Source of the DNA: an uncultured Oceanospirillaceae bacterium | Lineage (GTDB): Bacteria; Pseudomonadota; Gammaproteobacteria; Pseudomonadales; Balneatricaceae | Length of the DNA: 54,420 bases | Direction of reading: 5' to 3' | Assembly: GCA_937136055.1 (NCBI GenBank) | Contig: CAKZOD010000091.1 | Span: 1-54,420, forward strand | Shown: piece by piece, positions 34,253 through 42,618 of the stretch | Position numbering within the stretch: position 1 is the stretch's first letter | How the letters are laid out: each line of letters opens with the position of its first letter | Made by a program: the position numbers and the translations under genes | The notes under the pieces: generated by a model | What the model saw: the letters and a program-made list of their open reading frames with translations, nothing else | What the model was told of the DNA's origin: nothing | The model's database searches: none

Positions 34253-35128
34253 GTGCCAACACTTAACAATCAGCCTTGGAAGGCTTTAGACATAATAGCC
34301 CTCATTGTTGTTTTATTTGCATGGGGAGGTAATTTTCTAGCGATTAGATACGCAGTTCTAGAAATTCCAAGCTGGACAGCATTGAGTATACGCTTAGCGC
34401 TGGTGGGCTGCATATTGCTCTTTTTTTTACGAAACCCTTTGCCTTATTTCAAGTATTATCTGCTGATCACTATCGTGTTAGTACCCGGGCATTTTGGTCT
34501 ATTATTTTTAGCTTCACAACTAACCACTAATGTTTCTGCGATATCGTTATTTATCCAGTTAAATCCTGCTTTTGCGTTACTTTTTGCATGGCTGTTACTG
34601 AAAGAAAAGCCTGGAATACGACGTATTTTTGGTTTGTTCTTAGCGTTTCTAGCGATGGGCATACTATTTTATGAGCCAAACTTACTGGGCATGAGTAGTG
34701 CATTACTGGTAGCGACTCTATCGGCGATGTTTATGGGGTTGTATTCGGTCATGTTGCGATCAATGCCTAAGCAAATAAGGCCTATTGATATCATTGGTTG
34801 GACAGCAATTATTGGCACGCCTATGGTTGCAACTTTGGCTTTTATACTAGAAGGCTCGCCCATAGACACGCTAGCTAATGTTTCTACCCAAGGCTGCCTT
34901 GCGATGCTTTATACAGTAATAGGTGCAAGTATTATCGGTCACGGTTTATGGGCTTGGTTATGTCGTCGACACCCTGTGGCTCAGGTTGTACCTTTCAGCT
35001 TATTAGTACCTATTGTTGCTATTAGTTTATCTGCGATATTGCTTGGCGAGGTGATAAGCTTACAAATGTTGATTGCGGCTGCTGTGCTTTGCACAGGGCT
35101 ATTTATTATTGCCAGAGCGCGAAATTAA
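34253..35128 (+). CDS. EamA/DMT family transporter
   Basis: Inner-membrane drug/metabolite transporter, 291 aa, with ten predicted helices in two EamA repeats (about residues 12-135 and 150-288). Typical features are FAWGGNFLAIRYAVLEIPSW in the first helix and LNPAFALLFAWLLLKEKPGIRRIFGLFLAFLAMGIL at the end of the first repeat, mirrored by PIVAISLSAILLGEVISLQML in the second. Members such as RhtA and YdcZ-like proteins export amino acids and metabolites. The start is a GTG with a weak site; no better in-frame ATG is near. It stands alone between a terminator and a hairpin. Export of excess amino acids would fit the neighbourhood, but the substrate is unknown. Confidence 0.9.
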   Translation: MPTLNNQPWKALDIIALIVVLFAWGGNFLAIRYAVLEIPSWTALSIRLALVGCILLFFLRNPLPYFKYYLLITIVLVPGHFGLLFLASQLTTNVSAISLFIQLNPAFALLFAWLLLKEKPGIRRIFGLFLAFLAMGILFYEPNLLGMSSALLVATLSAMFMGLYSVMLRSMPKQIRPIDIIGWTAIIGTPMVATLAFILEGSPIDTLANVSTQGCLAMLYTVIGASIIGHGLWAWLCRRHPVAQVVPFSLLVPIVAISLSAILLGEVISLQMLIAAAVLCTGLFIIARARN

Positions 35129-35140
35129 GAGAGATAAAAC

Positions 35141-35171
35141 ACCGGTAGTGCGTAAAGTGCGAACTACCGGT
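35141..35171. terminator. Bidirectional terminator between EamA and cytochrome c genes
   Basis: ACCGGTAGT (35141-35149) and ACTACCGGT (35163-35171) form a perfect 9-bp stem with a 13-nt loop between convergent genes. A TTTT follows on the minus strand. Confidence 0.7.
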
Positions 35172-35209
35172 ATGAAAAATTACAAATTGGCAGAGGTTGC
35201 CAAAAGTAA

Positions 35210-35512
35210 TTACTTCAAGCTTTCGTAGTAAGCTGCAACGTTTTCAATCTGATTTTCTGGCAGAGCTTTTGCCATTGGAACCATAGTAGGATCGTTACGC
35301 GTACCGTCTCTAAAGGCTTTGATTTGCTTTACTAAATAACCTTTTTTCTGACCCGCTAAGTTTGGCCATAGATCATTGTTACTAATGCCCGCTGCGCCAT
35401 GACAAGCAACACATAGACCAGAAGCCTGTTTGCCTGCTTCAATATCAGCTGCGAATGCAGATTGGCTTAACCCGATAATACATACACTTAATGCAATTTT
35501 CTTTAATGTCAT
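35210..35512 (-). CDS. Small periplasmic cytochrome c
   Basis: Monohaem class-I cytochrome c, 100 aa from the ATG at 35512; an in-frame TTG nine bases upstream is less likely. The signal peptide ends SQSAFA before ADIEAGKQ. Haem attaches at Cys34 and Cys37 in CVACH with His38 as ligand; the distal methionine is in MVPMAKALPENQIENVAAYYESL. This size and pattern match cytochrome c4/c553-like electron carriers, which feed terminal oxidases. It is monocistronic. It could accept electrons from dehydrogenases in the region, but nothing shows this. Confidence 0.92.
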   Translation of the reverse strand: MTLKKIALSVCIIGLSQSAFAADIEAGKQASGLCVACHGAAGISNNDLWPNLAGQKKGYLVKQIKAFRDGTRNDPTMVPMAKALPENQIENVAAYYESLK

Positions 35513-35873
35513 TTTCTTCAACCTTACTTTAATCGGGAAAAAATCTTCCCTATTTATAATAGTCTTTTGCTTCCTGAATCTGTGATTTCAAAGTGAAGGT
35601 TGAAGCCACTGATTTAGGTATTAGGATGAGCTATGTTAAATGGGCACTCATCCTTGCTTCGCCTTGCAAGTTTATCATCTAAACCTTAAGACACTGAACG
35701 GCTTGAGTAAAGAGATTGATGAAACCATGATGAAAGACAACGTTTTTAAACTAATAACATCTCATATTTGATGGCTTATCATCTATAAGGTGCACTTTTC
35801 GAATGATTCTTCATTGATTGGCGATTAGAGATGACTGGTTTAAATCGGTTAAATGCATTATTGATCTGTATAT
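35513..35873. other. Noncoding gap between cytochrome c and acetyltransferase genes
   Basis: About 360 bp. It includes the cytochrome promoter region on the minus strand and a small inverted repeat GGATGAG/CTCATCC near 35620-35655. I see no gene, repeat or clear promoter. Confidence 0.4.
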
Positions 35874-36329
35874 CTATACGATTAGGCGCATTGGAATATC
35901 TTTGATGCCAGCTCTTTCGCGAATATCACTTTGCGGTATAAACCCCCATTTTACATAGAGAGCTGATGCATTAAGGGCAGAGTTTACGGTAAAGAAACCT
36001 GGATTGCCGTTGTTAATCGCTTGCTGTTTGCCATGATCCCATAACTTTTTTGAAACACCTTGGCCTTGATGAGTTTTAGATACAAATAGGTGATACAAAT
36101 GGCTGTTATCTCTGATGCCGATTACACCAATGATGGAGTCATTAATCACGGCAACAGAGTATTGATAATCGCTATCAAAGTAATGTGTGATACTTTGGAT
36201 ATCCATTGATTTTAAGAGTAATTCAGCCCCCTGTTCTGTGCAGCTGGGGGCTATAAACTTACGGACAGATGCACAAATAAGTTGGCTTATTGCGGTAATG
36301 TCTGCATTAGTCGCCGCTCGTATGTGCAT
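35874..36329 (-). CDS. GNAT family N-acetyltransferase
   Basis: Cytoplasmic acetyltransferase, 151 aa from the ATG at 36329, which has GAGG upstream. The longer frame to 36425 overlaps the DsbA-like gene and has no site. GNAT features: MHIRAATNADITAISQLI at the N-terminus, then IGVIGIRDNSHLYHLFVSKTHQGQGVSKKLWDHGK with the acetyl-CoA pyrophosphate loop (Q/R-x-x-G-x-G/A form HQGQGVSKKL), and NASALYVKWGFIPQSD in the C-terminal half. The acceptor is unknown. It follows the dsbB/dsbA-like pair on the same strand by 16 bp. Confidence 0.9.
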   Translation of the reverse strand: MHIRAATNADITAISQLICASVRKFIAPSCTEQGAELLLKSMDIQSITHYFDSDYQYSVAVINDSIIGVIGIRDNSHLYHLFVSKTHQGQGVSKKLWDHGKQQAINNGNPGFFTVNSALNASALYVKWGFIPQSDIRERAGIKDIPMRLIV

Positions 36330-36345
36330 ATTATCCTCACTCTTT

Positions 36346-36990
36346 TTAGTTTTGATTGGCTTCAGCGCTGACAAGGTCGTAAAGCTGTTGTGCGCCAAAG
36401 CTTGGTAAGCCTTTGCCATTAACAAAGAATGTTGGGGTTTTTTCGACCTTCATCGTATTCACATCAGCACTCTCTTGTTGCAGTAACTGGTCAATAGCTG
36501 AGGTGTAGCCATCGATTTTGGCTTGCTCGATATCGAGCCCTGCTGAGGCTGCTGCAGCCCATGCTTTGCTTAAATCAGGACTGCCGTGAGATGCCCATTC
36601 AGGCTGCTTAATCAATATAGCTTCTAGTACGGGCTTAAATAAGCCCTGTTTGCGAGCAGCTTCAATTATACGTACCACTTCATCAGAACCCTCATGAAAG
36701 GTTGTGTAGCGCAGCACTAAACGAACATCATTAGGGTATTGAGACATGATTTTTTTGACGACAGGGTAAAAGGCTCGACAGGCTTCACAGGCGGGGTCAA
36801 AAAATTCAACAATGGTTACTTTGGCATTATCCGGCCCCATGCTTGGGGAATAAGAGCGTTCCAGTGCTGGATTATTTGGATTGACTTGTGCGCTGGATTG
36901 GGCGTTTTGTTGCTGCCATATATAGCTGGCCACAGCAAAGAGAATAATAGCGCCAGCGCTGATGTAAACAATGATTTTGGAGCGGTTCAT
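36346..36990 (-). CDS. DsbA family thiol-disulfide oxidoreductase
   Basis: Membrane-anchored or secreted thioredoxin-fold protein, 214 aa. The N-terminal helix (about 6-24) acts as signal anchor. The redox motif is C68-E-A-C71 in FFDPACEACRAF, and the cis-proline loop is TPTFFVNGKG near residue 190. The CEAC motif differs from the CPHC of E. coli DsbA and is common in the branch paired with a BdbC/DsbB-like protein. The gene overlaps the DsbB-like gene upstream by 4 bp (ATGA), which shows coupling. Together they probably oxidise thiols of a limited set of exported proteins. Confidence 0.92.
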   Translation of the reverse strand: MNRSKIIVYISAGAIILFAVASYIWQQQNAQSSAQVNPNNPALERSYSPSMGPDNAKVTIVEFFDPACEACRAFYPVVKKIMSQYPNDVRLVLRYTTFHEGSDEVVRIIEAARKQGLFKPVLEAILIKQPEWASHGSPDLSKAWAAAASAGLDIEQAKIDGYTSAIDQLLQQESADVNTMKVEKTPTFFVNGKGLPSFGAQQLYDLVSAEANQN

Positions 36991-37424
36991 GAACGGTTTT
37001 TCCTAGAGGTGATAATTAATAAACTAATAATGAGAGCAAAGCTCAATAGGGATAAGTAAGGTAAAGGTACTACTCCTAAAATGGTCATGGCACTGCCGCT
37101 ACAGCTATTGCTGGCATCACAAGGGGTAACTTGGTTGATAATATTGCCGTAAACCAAACTGTGATAAAGAGCAAACCCAGCGCCAGCGAATGCTATGGGC
37201 AGCGCATAGTCAATGGCACTTAGCTCAGAGCGAAAGCAGCCTATACCTAGAATAACAACCAGCGGAAACATGGCGATGCGTTGATACCAGCACAATGTGC
37301 ATGGCATCTGGCCTAGCACTTCACCGATAAACAGCGCACTTAAGGTTGCTATCAGTGCAACTAGCCATGCGCTGCAATAGAGTCCCCAACCGGAGAACTG
37401 CGGTTCTTGAGAGAGTGTCTTCAT
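36987..37424 (-). CDS. DsbB/BdbC-like disulfide bond formation protein
   Basis: Inner-membrane quinone reductase-type partner, 145 aa, with four helices. The first redox pair is C42-T-L-C45 in PCTLCWYQRI. The second pair is C102 and C108 in TPCDASNSC, in the second periplasmic loop. This pattern, with CTLCWYQR, is shared by BdbC and by small DsbB relatives. It would reoxidise the DsbA-like protein encoded directly downstream (4-bp overlap) and pass electrons to quinone. The ribosome-binding site is weak. Confidence 0.93.
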   Translation of the reverse strand: MKTLSQEPQFSGWGLYCSAWLVALIATLSALFIGEVLGQMPCTLCWYQRIAMFPLVVILGIGCFRSELSAIDYALPIAFAGAGFALYHSLVYGNIINQVTPCDASNSCSGSAMTILGVVPLPYLSLLSFALIISLLIITSRKNRS

Positions 37425-37637
37425 ACTATAACTTAATCAATTTAAAAGGCGGCATAATAAAGCCTGAAGTGGGGTCAGGGTCAACTAAGTAATCGATAAA
37501 AGCATTCTTTATTGATCTAAACAATGTGTTTGGATAACAAGCTTTGGATTGAGCTTCTATTGAACCAGTTGAGCTACAAATAGTCTGTTTTCTTATAACT
37601 GTGCAAGATAATGATAAACAAAGGTTTAGGAGCTTCA

Positions 37638-38894
37638 ATGAATAGTCAGAAAATTATGTTCAAAGGCCATAGCGGTGAACAATTAGCCGCGAAATTATTA
37701 CTGCCCAATACTCATGACCACTCAACGTCATTAAAAGTGGGTGCGGTTTTTAGTCACTGTTTTACTTGCTCTAAAGATATTCTGGCTGCCAGAACTATTT
37801 GCGAAACTCTGGCTCAACAAGGTATCGCGGTACTCTCTTTTGATTTCACAGGGCTCGGCCACTCTCAAGGTGAATTCGCCAATACTAATTTTAGCTCTAA
37901 TGTCGACGATTTATTATTAGCTTGCCGGCATATGGAGAATTTGGGATACCCTGTTCAGCTAATGATAGGCCACTCTCTGGGAGGTGCTGCTGTTATTAGT
38001 GCCGCTGGGCGCAGAGAAATCAGTAGTTTAAAAGCGGTATCTGTCATAGGTGCACCTTTTGAGCCCGGCCATGTACTCGATAACTTTGCCGATCAATTAG
38101 CTGACATTTCTAACCAAGGTGCTGTAAAAGTTAATTTAGCCAATCGAGAGTTTACGATTACTCAGCAGTTTGTCGAAGATGTCAGTGAAAATCGTTTAGA
38201 GCAAAGCTTGGGGGCAATGAAATGTGCACTGCTTGTCATGCACGCTCCTTTAGATAAGCAGGTGAGTGTTGATAATGCAGCACTGATTTTCCAGCAAGCA
38301 AAGCACCCGAAAAGTTTTGTTTCATTAGACGATGCGGATCACCTTCTGACCAATGCTGATGATGCGAGATATGCAGCGACCGTCATCTCGAGCTGGGCGC
38401 AGCGTTATATCGATGTTCAATTTATCCCTAAAAGTGATAATGAGTCTGTTCCTGTTAGCGAAGATATTGTTAGGGTGACGGAAGTTGCACTGGATAATTT
38501 TAAACAGTATATCGATACTAACAGGCAACATATTTTTGCTGATGAGCCTTTAAGCTTAGGGGGAACAGATCAAGGGTTAACACCTTATCAGTTACTTAGC
38601 GCAGCGCTCGGCGCGTGTACTAATATGACTATTCGAATGTACGCTCGACATAAAAAAATCCCTTTGCAGTCAGTCAGTGTTGATATTACCCACAATAAAA
38701 TTCACCTGGCAGATTGCGAAACTTGCACGAGTGCAGATGCCCCCGCTAAGGTGGATCAATTTGTACGCAAAATTTCCCTGGTTGGAGAATTAACCGATGA
38801 GCAGCGCAAAGGACTGCTAAAAATTGCAGATAAATGCCCTGTGCACCGCACTTTACACAATGTGGTAGAAGTGTTGACTCAAAGTATTGATTAA
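37638..38894 (+). CDS. Alpha/beta hydrolase-OsmC fusion protein
   Basis: Two-domain cytoplasmic protein, 418 aa from ATG 37638 with AGGAG upstream; a longer frame from 37611 is rejected for lack of a site. Residues about 1-260 form an alpha/beta hydrolase with the nucleophile Ser113 in IGHSLGGAAV, oxyanion region SHCFTCSKD, an Asp in HAPLDKQV and His in DDADHLL. Residues about 280-418 are an OsmC/Ohr-like domain with the two cysteines in LGACTNMTIRMYA and DKCPVHRTLH (Cys400). OsmC proteins reduce organic hydroperoxides or act on thiols. The fusion is known in proteobacteria, its substrate is not. It stands alone, divergent from dsbB-like. Confidence 0.92.
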   Translation: MNSQKIMFKGHSGEQLAAKLLLPNTHDHSTSLKVGAVFSHCFTCSKDILAARTICETLAQQGIAVLSFDFTGLGHSQGEFANTNFSSNVDDLLLACRHMENLGYPVQLMIGHSLGGAAVISAAGRREISSLKAVSVIGAPFEPGHVLDNFADQLADISNQGAVKVNLANREFTITQQFVEDVSENRLEQSLGAMKCALLVMHAPLDKQVSVDNAALIFQQAKHPKSFVSLDDADHLLTNADDARYAATVISSWAQRYIDVQFIPKSDNESVPVSEDIVRVTEVALDNFKQYIDTNRQHIFADEPLSLGGTDQGLTPYQLLSAALGACTNMTIRMYARHKKIPLQSVSVDITHNKIHLADCETCTSADAPAKVDQFVRKISLVGELTDEQRKGLLKIADKCPVHRTLHNVVEVLTQSID

Positions 38895-38995
38895 ATGGCA
38901 TGACAGCAAGAGATCGCGGGATTAAGTATCAAGCGTCGATGGTGTAACAGATGTATTTCAGAGCAGAGTGTTTATATGCGATAGGCTTAATGGGT

Positions 38996-39997
38996 TTAGT
39001 GTGGCTTTTTAGCTGTATCAATACAGCTATCGTCAGCCCATAATTTAATTTTTTGCTGGTATTTCTTTTGCCATTTTATTGCTGCGATCTGTTCGCTATA
39101 TTGGTCGTAATCAACTAAGGCTGATGCTTCGGCAATCATCTCATTAGATAGATCAATGTTGAGAATATACTGATAAACACAAGGGAACTTTGCTTTAAGG
39201 CCAGCCCAAGCTGCCTTTTTAATCCAACCATTGGGGACATTAGCACAATCGAATGCTAAGTCGGGGTTAGTGCCCCAACTAGGGTCCGTTTCGCACTCTG
39301 GTGCATAGGCTGGAAATTTCACGAACTTGCCACTTAGTCGGCCATCGGTCCAGTTGGGTGTCCAATTGAGTAGAACAATCGGCTTATTGTCAGCCTTGGC
39401 TTGCGCTAATTCTTTCCAAATCATTTCCATATTAGGGTGGCGCTTAATCTTGAAATCTAAAGATAAGCTTCTAATTAAATCACCGTCCCTATATGGCCAC
39501 GGGCCTGTCAGGTAGTTACCTTTGGTTGATTGATTGTCTGAAAACAAAGGAGCACACTTATTCAACGCTCGCCAGTCCGGAAGGCCTGGGCAAAGCGCCT
39601 CTACGTAATCGGAATACCACCAATCCTCAATAGTGACAGCTGAATGTAAACCAACATCTTGAATGCGTTTCTTATTAACCATGTCTTGAAATTCGTTATT
39701 GGCAGAGGCTTGCCAAATTTCAATCTGAAAGTGAACTTTCCCCCTTGCAAGAGAGCCCCAAAGATATTCTTCAGACATCGATAAGTATTCAATATTATAG
39801 TTATTGCGCGTTAGCTCATTGCCAATAGCAATTGAAATCACACGTTGGCTACTCCAATCTAATAAAGGAATTCTGACGCTGTCTTTTGGTGTGAGGGTTA
39901 TAGCAATTGTTGTGCTGCTCGATAAGAGAAGCAAAAATAAACAGAAAAGCCTGCTCAATGGCTTGTGCTTGCGAGGGTCGTTTAAAAAAGCTAACAC
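38996..39997 (-). CDS. Glycine betaine/choline-type ABC substrate-binding protein (OpuAC family), orphan
   Basis: Periplasmic binding protein of 333 aa. It begins with GTG; the signal peptide contains LFCLFLLLLSSSTTIAITL. The body has OpuAC/ProX features: LDWSSQRVISIAIGNELTRNNYNIEYL, then GKVHFQIEIWQASAN, TGPWPYRDGDLI and repeated Trp residues (NWTPNWTDG, EDWWYSD) of the kind that form the aromatic cage for quaternary ammonium compounds. There is no permease or ATPase gene beside it. It may serve a transporter encoded elsewhere or deliver a signal; a Cache chemoreceptor gene lies upstream, separated by 754 bp. Confidence 0.86.
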   Translation of the reverse strand: MLAFLNDPRKHKPLSRLFCLFLLLLSSSTTIAITLTPKDSVRIPLLDWSSQRVISIAIGNELTRNNYNIEYLSMSEEYLWGSLARGKVHFQIEIWQASANNEFQDMVNKKRIQDVGLHSAVTIEDWWYSDYVEALCPGLPDWRALNKCAPLFSDNQSTKGNYLTGPWPYRDGDLIRSLSLDFKIKRHPNMEMIWKELAQAKADNKPIVLLNWTPNWTDGRLSGKFVKFPAYAPECETDPSWGTNPDLAFDCANVPNGWIKKAAWAGLKAKFPCVYQYILNIDLSNEMIAEASALVDYDQYSEQIAAIKWQKKYQQKIKLWADDSCIDTAKKPH

Positions 39998-40461
39998 ATC
40001 TCTTCCACTTTATTTCTGGTTATAAAAACCTTGCTAAGGGCGCCCTTGAAGCATCTCTTTGGGAAATTATGAACTAAAGGTTAATTAAGCTAACTGAGTG
40101 TTTAGATAGTTAATATCGCAGTTCTTAGCAAACTACAATAAAGATCTCCCATAAATGGAGAAAAGAGTTGTTTTGGTTTGATTGTCATCCGAGTTTTTAA
40201 GTGTAAATCATCGGCCTGTTTTAATGGTGCTCTGGTGAAGTTTAATTAATAAATTGTCATTAATGCAGTGGTTGGTGAGGTTTTATTGAAAGATTGCTTC
40301 ATTCGACAATGTCTTTGGAAACTCTCCTTAGGGTGACTGTGATTATTTTGACGCTTATTAATAAAAGGCTTAATTGCTCAAAGCACTCCCTGAGCAATAA
40401 TAACAATGGGTGGCACTTTCAAATGGTGCGCTAGGGCGTTTGGAGGAGTTGGAACACATAC

Positions 40462-40569
40462 ATGAAAAGGCTTTGTTTATGTAATACCATTAAAAAAACA
40501 GGGTGCACCAGGGGTTGTGGTACTTGGCTATTTGTCTGTGATTTTCCGCACAGGGGCAAACGGTGGTGA
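40462..40569 (+). CDS. Possible 35-codon cysteine-rich small ORF
   Basis: ATG at 40462 is preceded by GGAGGAG about 13 bases upstream, longer than optimal. The frame encodes 35 residues with five cysteines and ends in GKRW. Nothing similar is known to me, and no neighbour supports it. It lies on the plus strand in a gap where both flanking genes are on the minus strand. It may well be chance. Confidence 0.15.
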   Translation: MKRLCLCNTIKKTGCTRGCGTWLFVCDFPHRGKRW

Positions 40570-40720
40570 CTCACTTGTGCAACGGTTAATCAGTGTAGCC
40601 TGTGGTTATACGCTTAAGTTACTGTGATGACGAAACTTCTTTGCAAAGCGTAAGGCACATGTCTAGATAATGCTTGCACGCGACCCTAAGAAAGAGAAAT
40701 TAAGGGAGTGTTTGAGCAAA

Positions 40721-40736
40721 GGGAAGCGTGCTTCCC
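40721..40736 (-). terminator. Terminator hairpin of the Cache chemoreceptor gene
   Basis: GGGAAGC and GCTTCCC form a tight 7-bp stem 16 bp downstream of the minus-strand stop codon, followed by TTTGC on that strand. Confidence 0.55.
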
Positions 40737-40751
40737 CTTGCCAAGGGTATA

Positions 40752-42386
40752 TTAGTACTGGTAGCGACTGGCTAGATTTTGCATTCTTGCAGCCGCTTCT
40801 CGGGTATGCTCAGTCGCTTCAAGCATTTGTTCTGAGCTTTGTAGAACGTTAGTGGCGCTGCTATTGATATTCTTGATGTTATCATTGATGTCAGATGACA
40901 CAGCGCTTTGTTGTTTAGCTGCAGTTGCTATATGAATGTTCATGCTATCAATATTAAACATAGATTCAACAATTTCAGAAAGAGCTGTATTGACTGTTGA
41001 TATTTGATCAAAGCCCTGCTTTGTTTCAACAACACTGCGATCCATTGCTTTAGTAAGCGCTGTCATAGATGTTTGCAAAGCACTAATCATTTCATCTATT
41101 TCACTGGTTGAACTTTGTGTGCGTTGGGCCAAGGTGCGAACTTCATCGGCAACAACCGCAAACCCACGTCCCATATCACCGGCGCGCGCGGCTTCAATAG
41201 CGGCATTCAGAGCAAGTAAGTTGGTTTGATCAGCAATTCCGCGAATCTCACCTAATACATGACTGATTTTGTCGGTACTTTCATCGAGCTTCTTAACGAG
41301 TGATGATACATCGCCCACTTGGGAGGTGATGGTTTCCATCGTATTCATAGTCGTTTTCAGCATTTTGTTGCTGGTGGTGACTTTCGAGTTAGCATCACTG
41401 GTAACACTCGCCGCATTGTCTGCGTTGTTAGCGACATCTTGAGCAGAATCGGTCATTTCTAACATAGCACTCGCTGCTTCTTTGGTCTCAGCGTGCTGCT
41501 CATTCATGCGTAAGTTATTGTTATTAGAAATTTCGCCTAACTGATCAGCGTTGGTAAAAAGCTGCTCACTCACTGTTTGGATTTCGTTGACAAAGCTGTT
41601 TATATCGCCCAACAATGCATCTAAATCAGTACCCATTCTTCCGATCTCATCCCGATGGTTGAAGTTTGTACGTAAAGTGAGGATTTTTTCTGTGCGCACT
41701 CTGTTAATTATCTCAGAAAGGGTGGTAACTGGGCCTACAATACTGCGACTGATGAGGTGGTTTATCGCTAATATGATGATAAGAAAAATCGATATTTCAA
41801 TTAGTTGAGTGATGACTTGTTTTTCAAAAATTTCATCTACATCGTCAACATAGATACCGGTTCCCACTATCCACTGCCAAGGCTTGAAGCCTTTGATGTA
41901 AGCAATTTTGGGAGCCACAATGTTCTTTGATTTAAGTAAAAACTTGTATTCAACAAAGCCTTCGCCTTGCGCTTTTACTGTGTTGATAAACTCTAGCCAG
42001 TGTTGCTTGCCATTGCCGTCGCGAGCACTGCGCATATTTTTGCCAATAATTTGTGGCTTTAAAGGGTGCATTACCACAGTGGCATTGTAGTCATTAATCC
42101 AGAAGTAACCGCTTTTGCCATAGTGCATGGATTTAATGACATCTGCAGCTTGCGCTTTAGCTTGCTCTTCGGTGAGCTTTCCGTCTTGAGCCTGCTTGTA
42201 ATAATAATCGAGTGTATTGCTTGCGACTTCTACAAGCTCTTGAGTGGTGAGTTTTCGATCCTCGAGTAAGTTTTCTTTTAGTGCCATACCAGAAATAACC
42301 ATCTCTGTTATGAGTACTAACATCACAACGAAAGTAATTAACCAAAGTTTATTACGTACATTTAAATCCTGAATGATTTTTAACAT
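40752..42386 (-). CDS. Methyl-accepting chemotaxis protein with single Cache domain
   Basis: Membrane chemoreceptor, 544 aa. The first helix is about residues 12-34. The periplasmic domain has the sCache_2 pattern [30 protein letters not shown] and later [17 protein letters not shown] second helix (about 190-212) is followed by HAMP ([17 protein letters not shown]). The signalling tip [43 protein letters not shown] is intact in consecutive segments. No CheR-binding tail is present. sCache_2 receptors often bind small carboxylates such as acetate, pyruvate or propionate. It lies upstream of the orphan betaine-type binding protein gene. Confidence 0.95.
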   Translation of the reverse strand: MLKIIQDLNVRNKLWLITFVVMLVLITEMVISGMALKENLLEDRKLTTQELVEVASNTLDYYYKQAQDGKLTEEQAKAQAADVIKSMHYGKSGYFWINDYNATVVMHPLKPQIIGKNMRSARDGNGKQHWLEFINTVKAQGEGFVEYKFLLKSKNIVAPKIAYIKGFKPWQWIVGTGIYVDDVDEIFEKQVITQLIEISIFLIIILAINHLISRSIVGPVTTLSEIINRVRTEKILTLRTNFNHRDEIGRMGTDLDALLGDINSFVNEIQTVSEQLFTNADQLGEISNNNNLRMNEQHAETKEAASAMLEMTDSAQDVANNADNAASVTSDANSKVTTSNKMLKTTMNTMETITSQVGDVSSLVKKLDESTDKISHVLGEIRGIADQTNLLALNAAIEAARAGDMGRGFAVVADEVRTLAQRTQSSTSEIDEMISALQTSMTALTKAMDRSVVETKQGFDQISTVNTALSEIVESMFNIDSMNIHIATAAKQQSAVSSDINDNIKNINSSATNVLQSSEQMLEATEHTREAAARMQNLASRYQY

Positions 42387-42618
42387 TTTGAAAGATAAGC
42401 TCGTGAGTTGATAAAATTAGATCGATATTCACCAGAGGATACTAACTTTAATAGCACTAACAATGTGCCGGTCAGATAGATTTGGCGCGCGCGTATTATA
42501 CATATGTAAAATAGTACTTTGAAATACGATAACTGAATATTGGATTAAGAATTAGAAACTAAAAGTTATAAAAATATATGATATATCTTAAAATGAAGTA
42601 GAAATATCTTTTTTATCA

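Larger units (their letters stand above)
39998..40751. other. Long noncoding gap, possibly with a structured RNA
   Basis: 754 bp lie between the upstream end of the orphan binding-protein gene and the 3' end of the chemoreceptor gene; both are on the minus strand. It holds a small hairpin TCTCC-N7-GGAGA near 40145-40161, a short Cys-rich open frame (40462-40569), a stretch where CACAGG (near 40549) can pair with CCTGTG (near 40600), and the chemoreceptor terminator (40721-40736). I recognise no known riboswitch or gene family. The length is unusual for this otherwise compact segment. Confidence 0.4.

Noticed and set aside
36330..36425. N-terminal extension of the GNAT protein
   Set aside because: Would overlap the DsbA-like gene by about 80 bp; a GAGG site fits the ATG at 36329.
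40540..40620. Possible c-di-GMP (GEMM) riboswitch
   Set aside because: Only the opening CGCACAGGGGCAAAC resembles it; the second helix and the receptor do not fit, and no plus-strand gene follows. Kept only as an unexplained structure.
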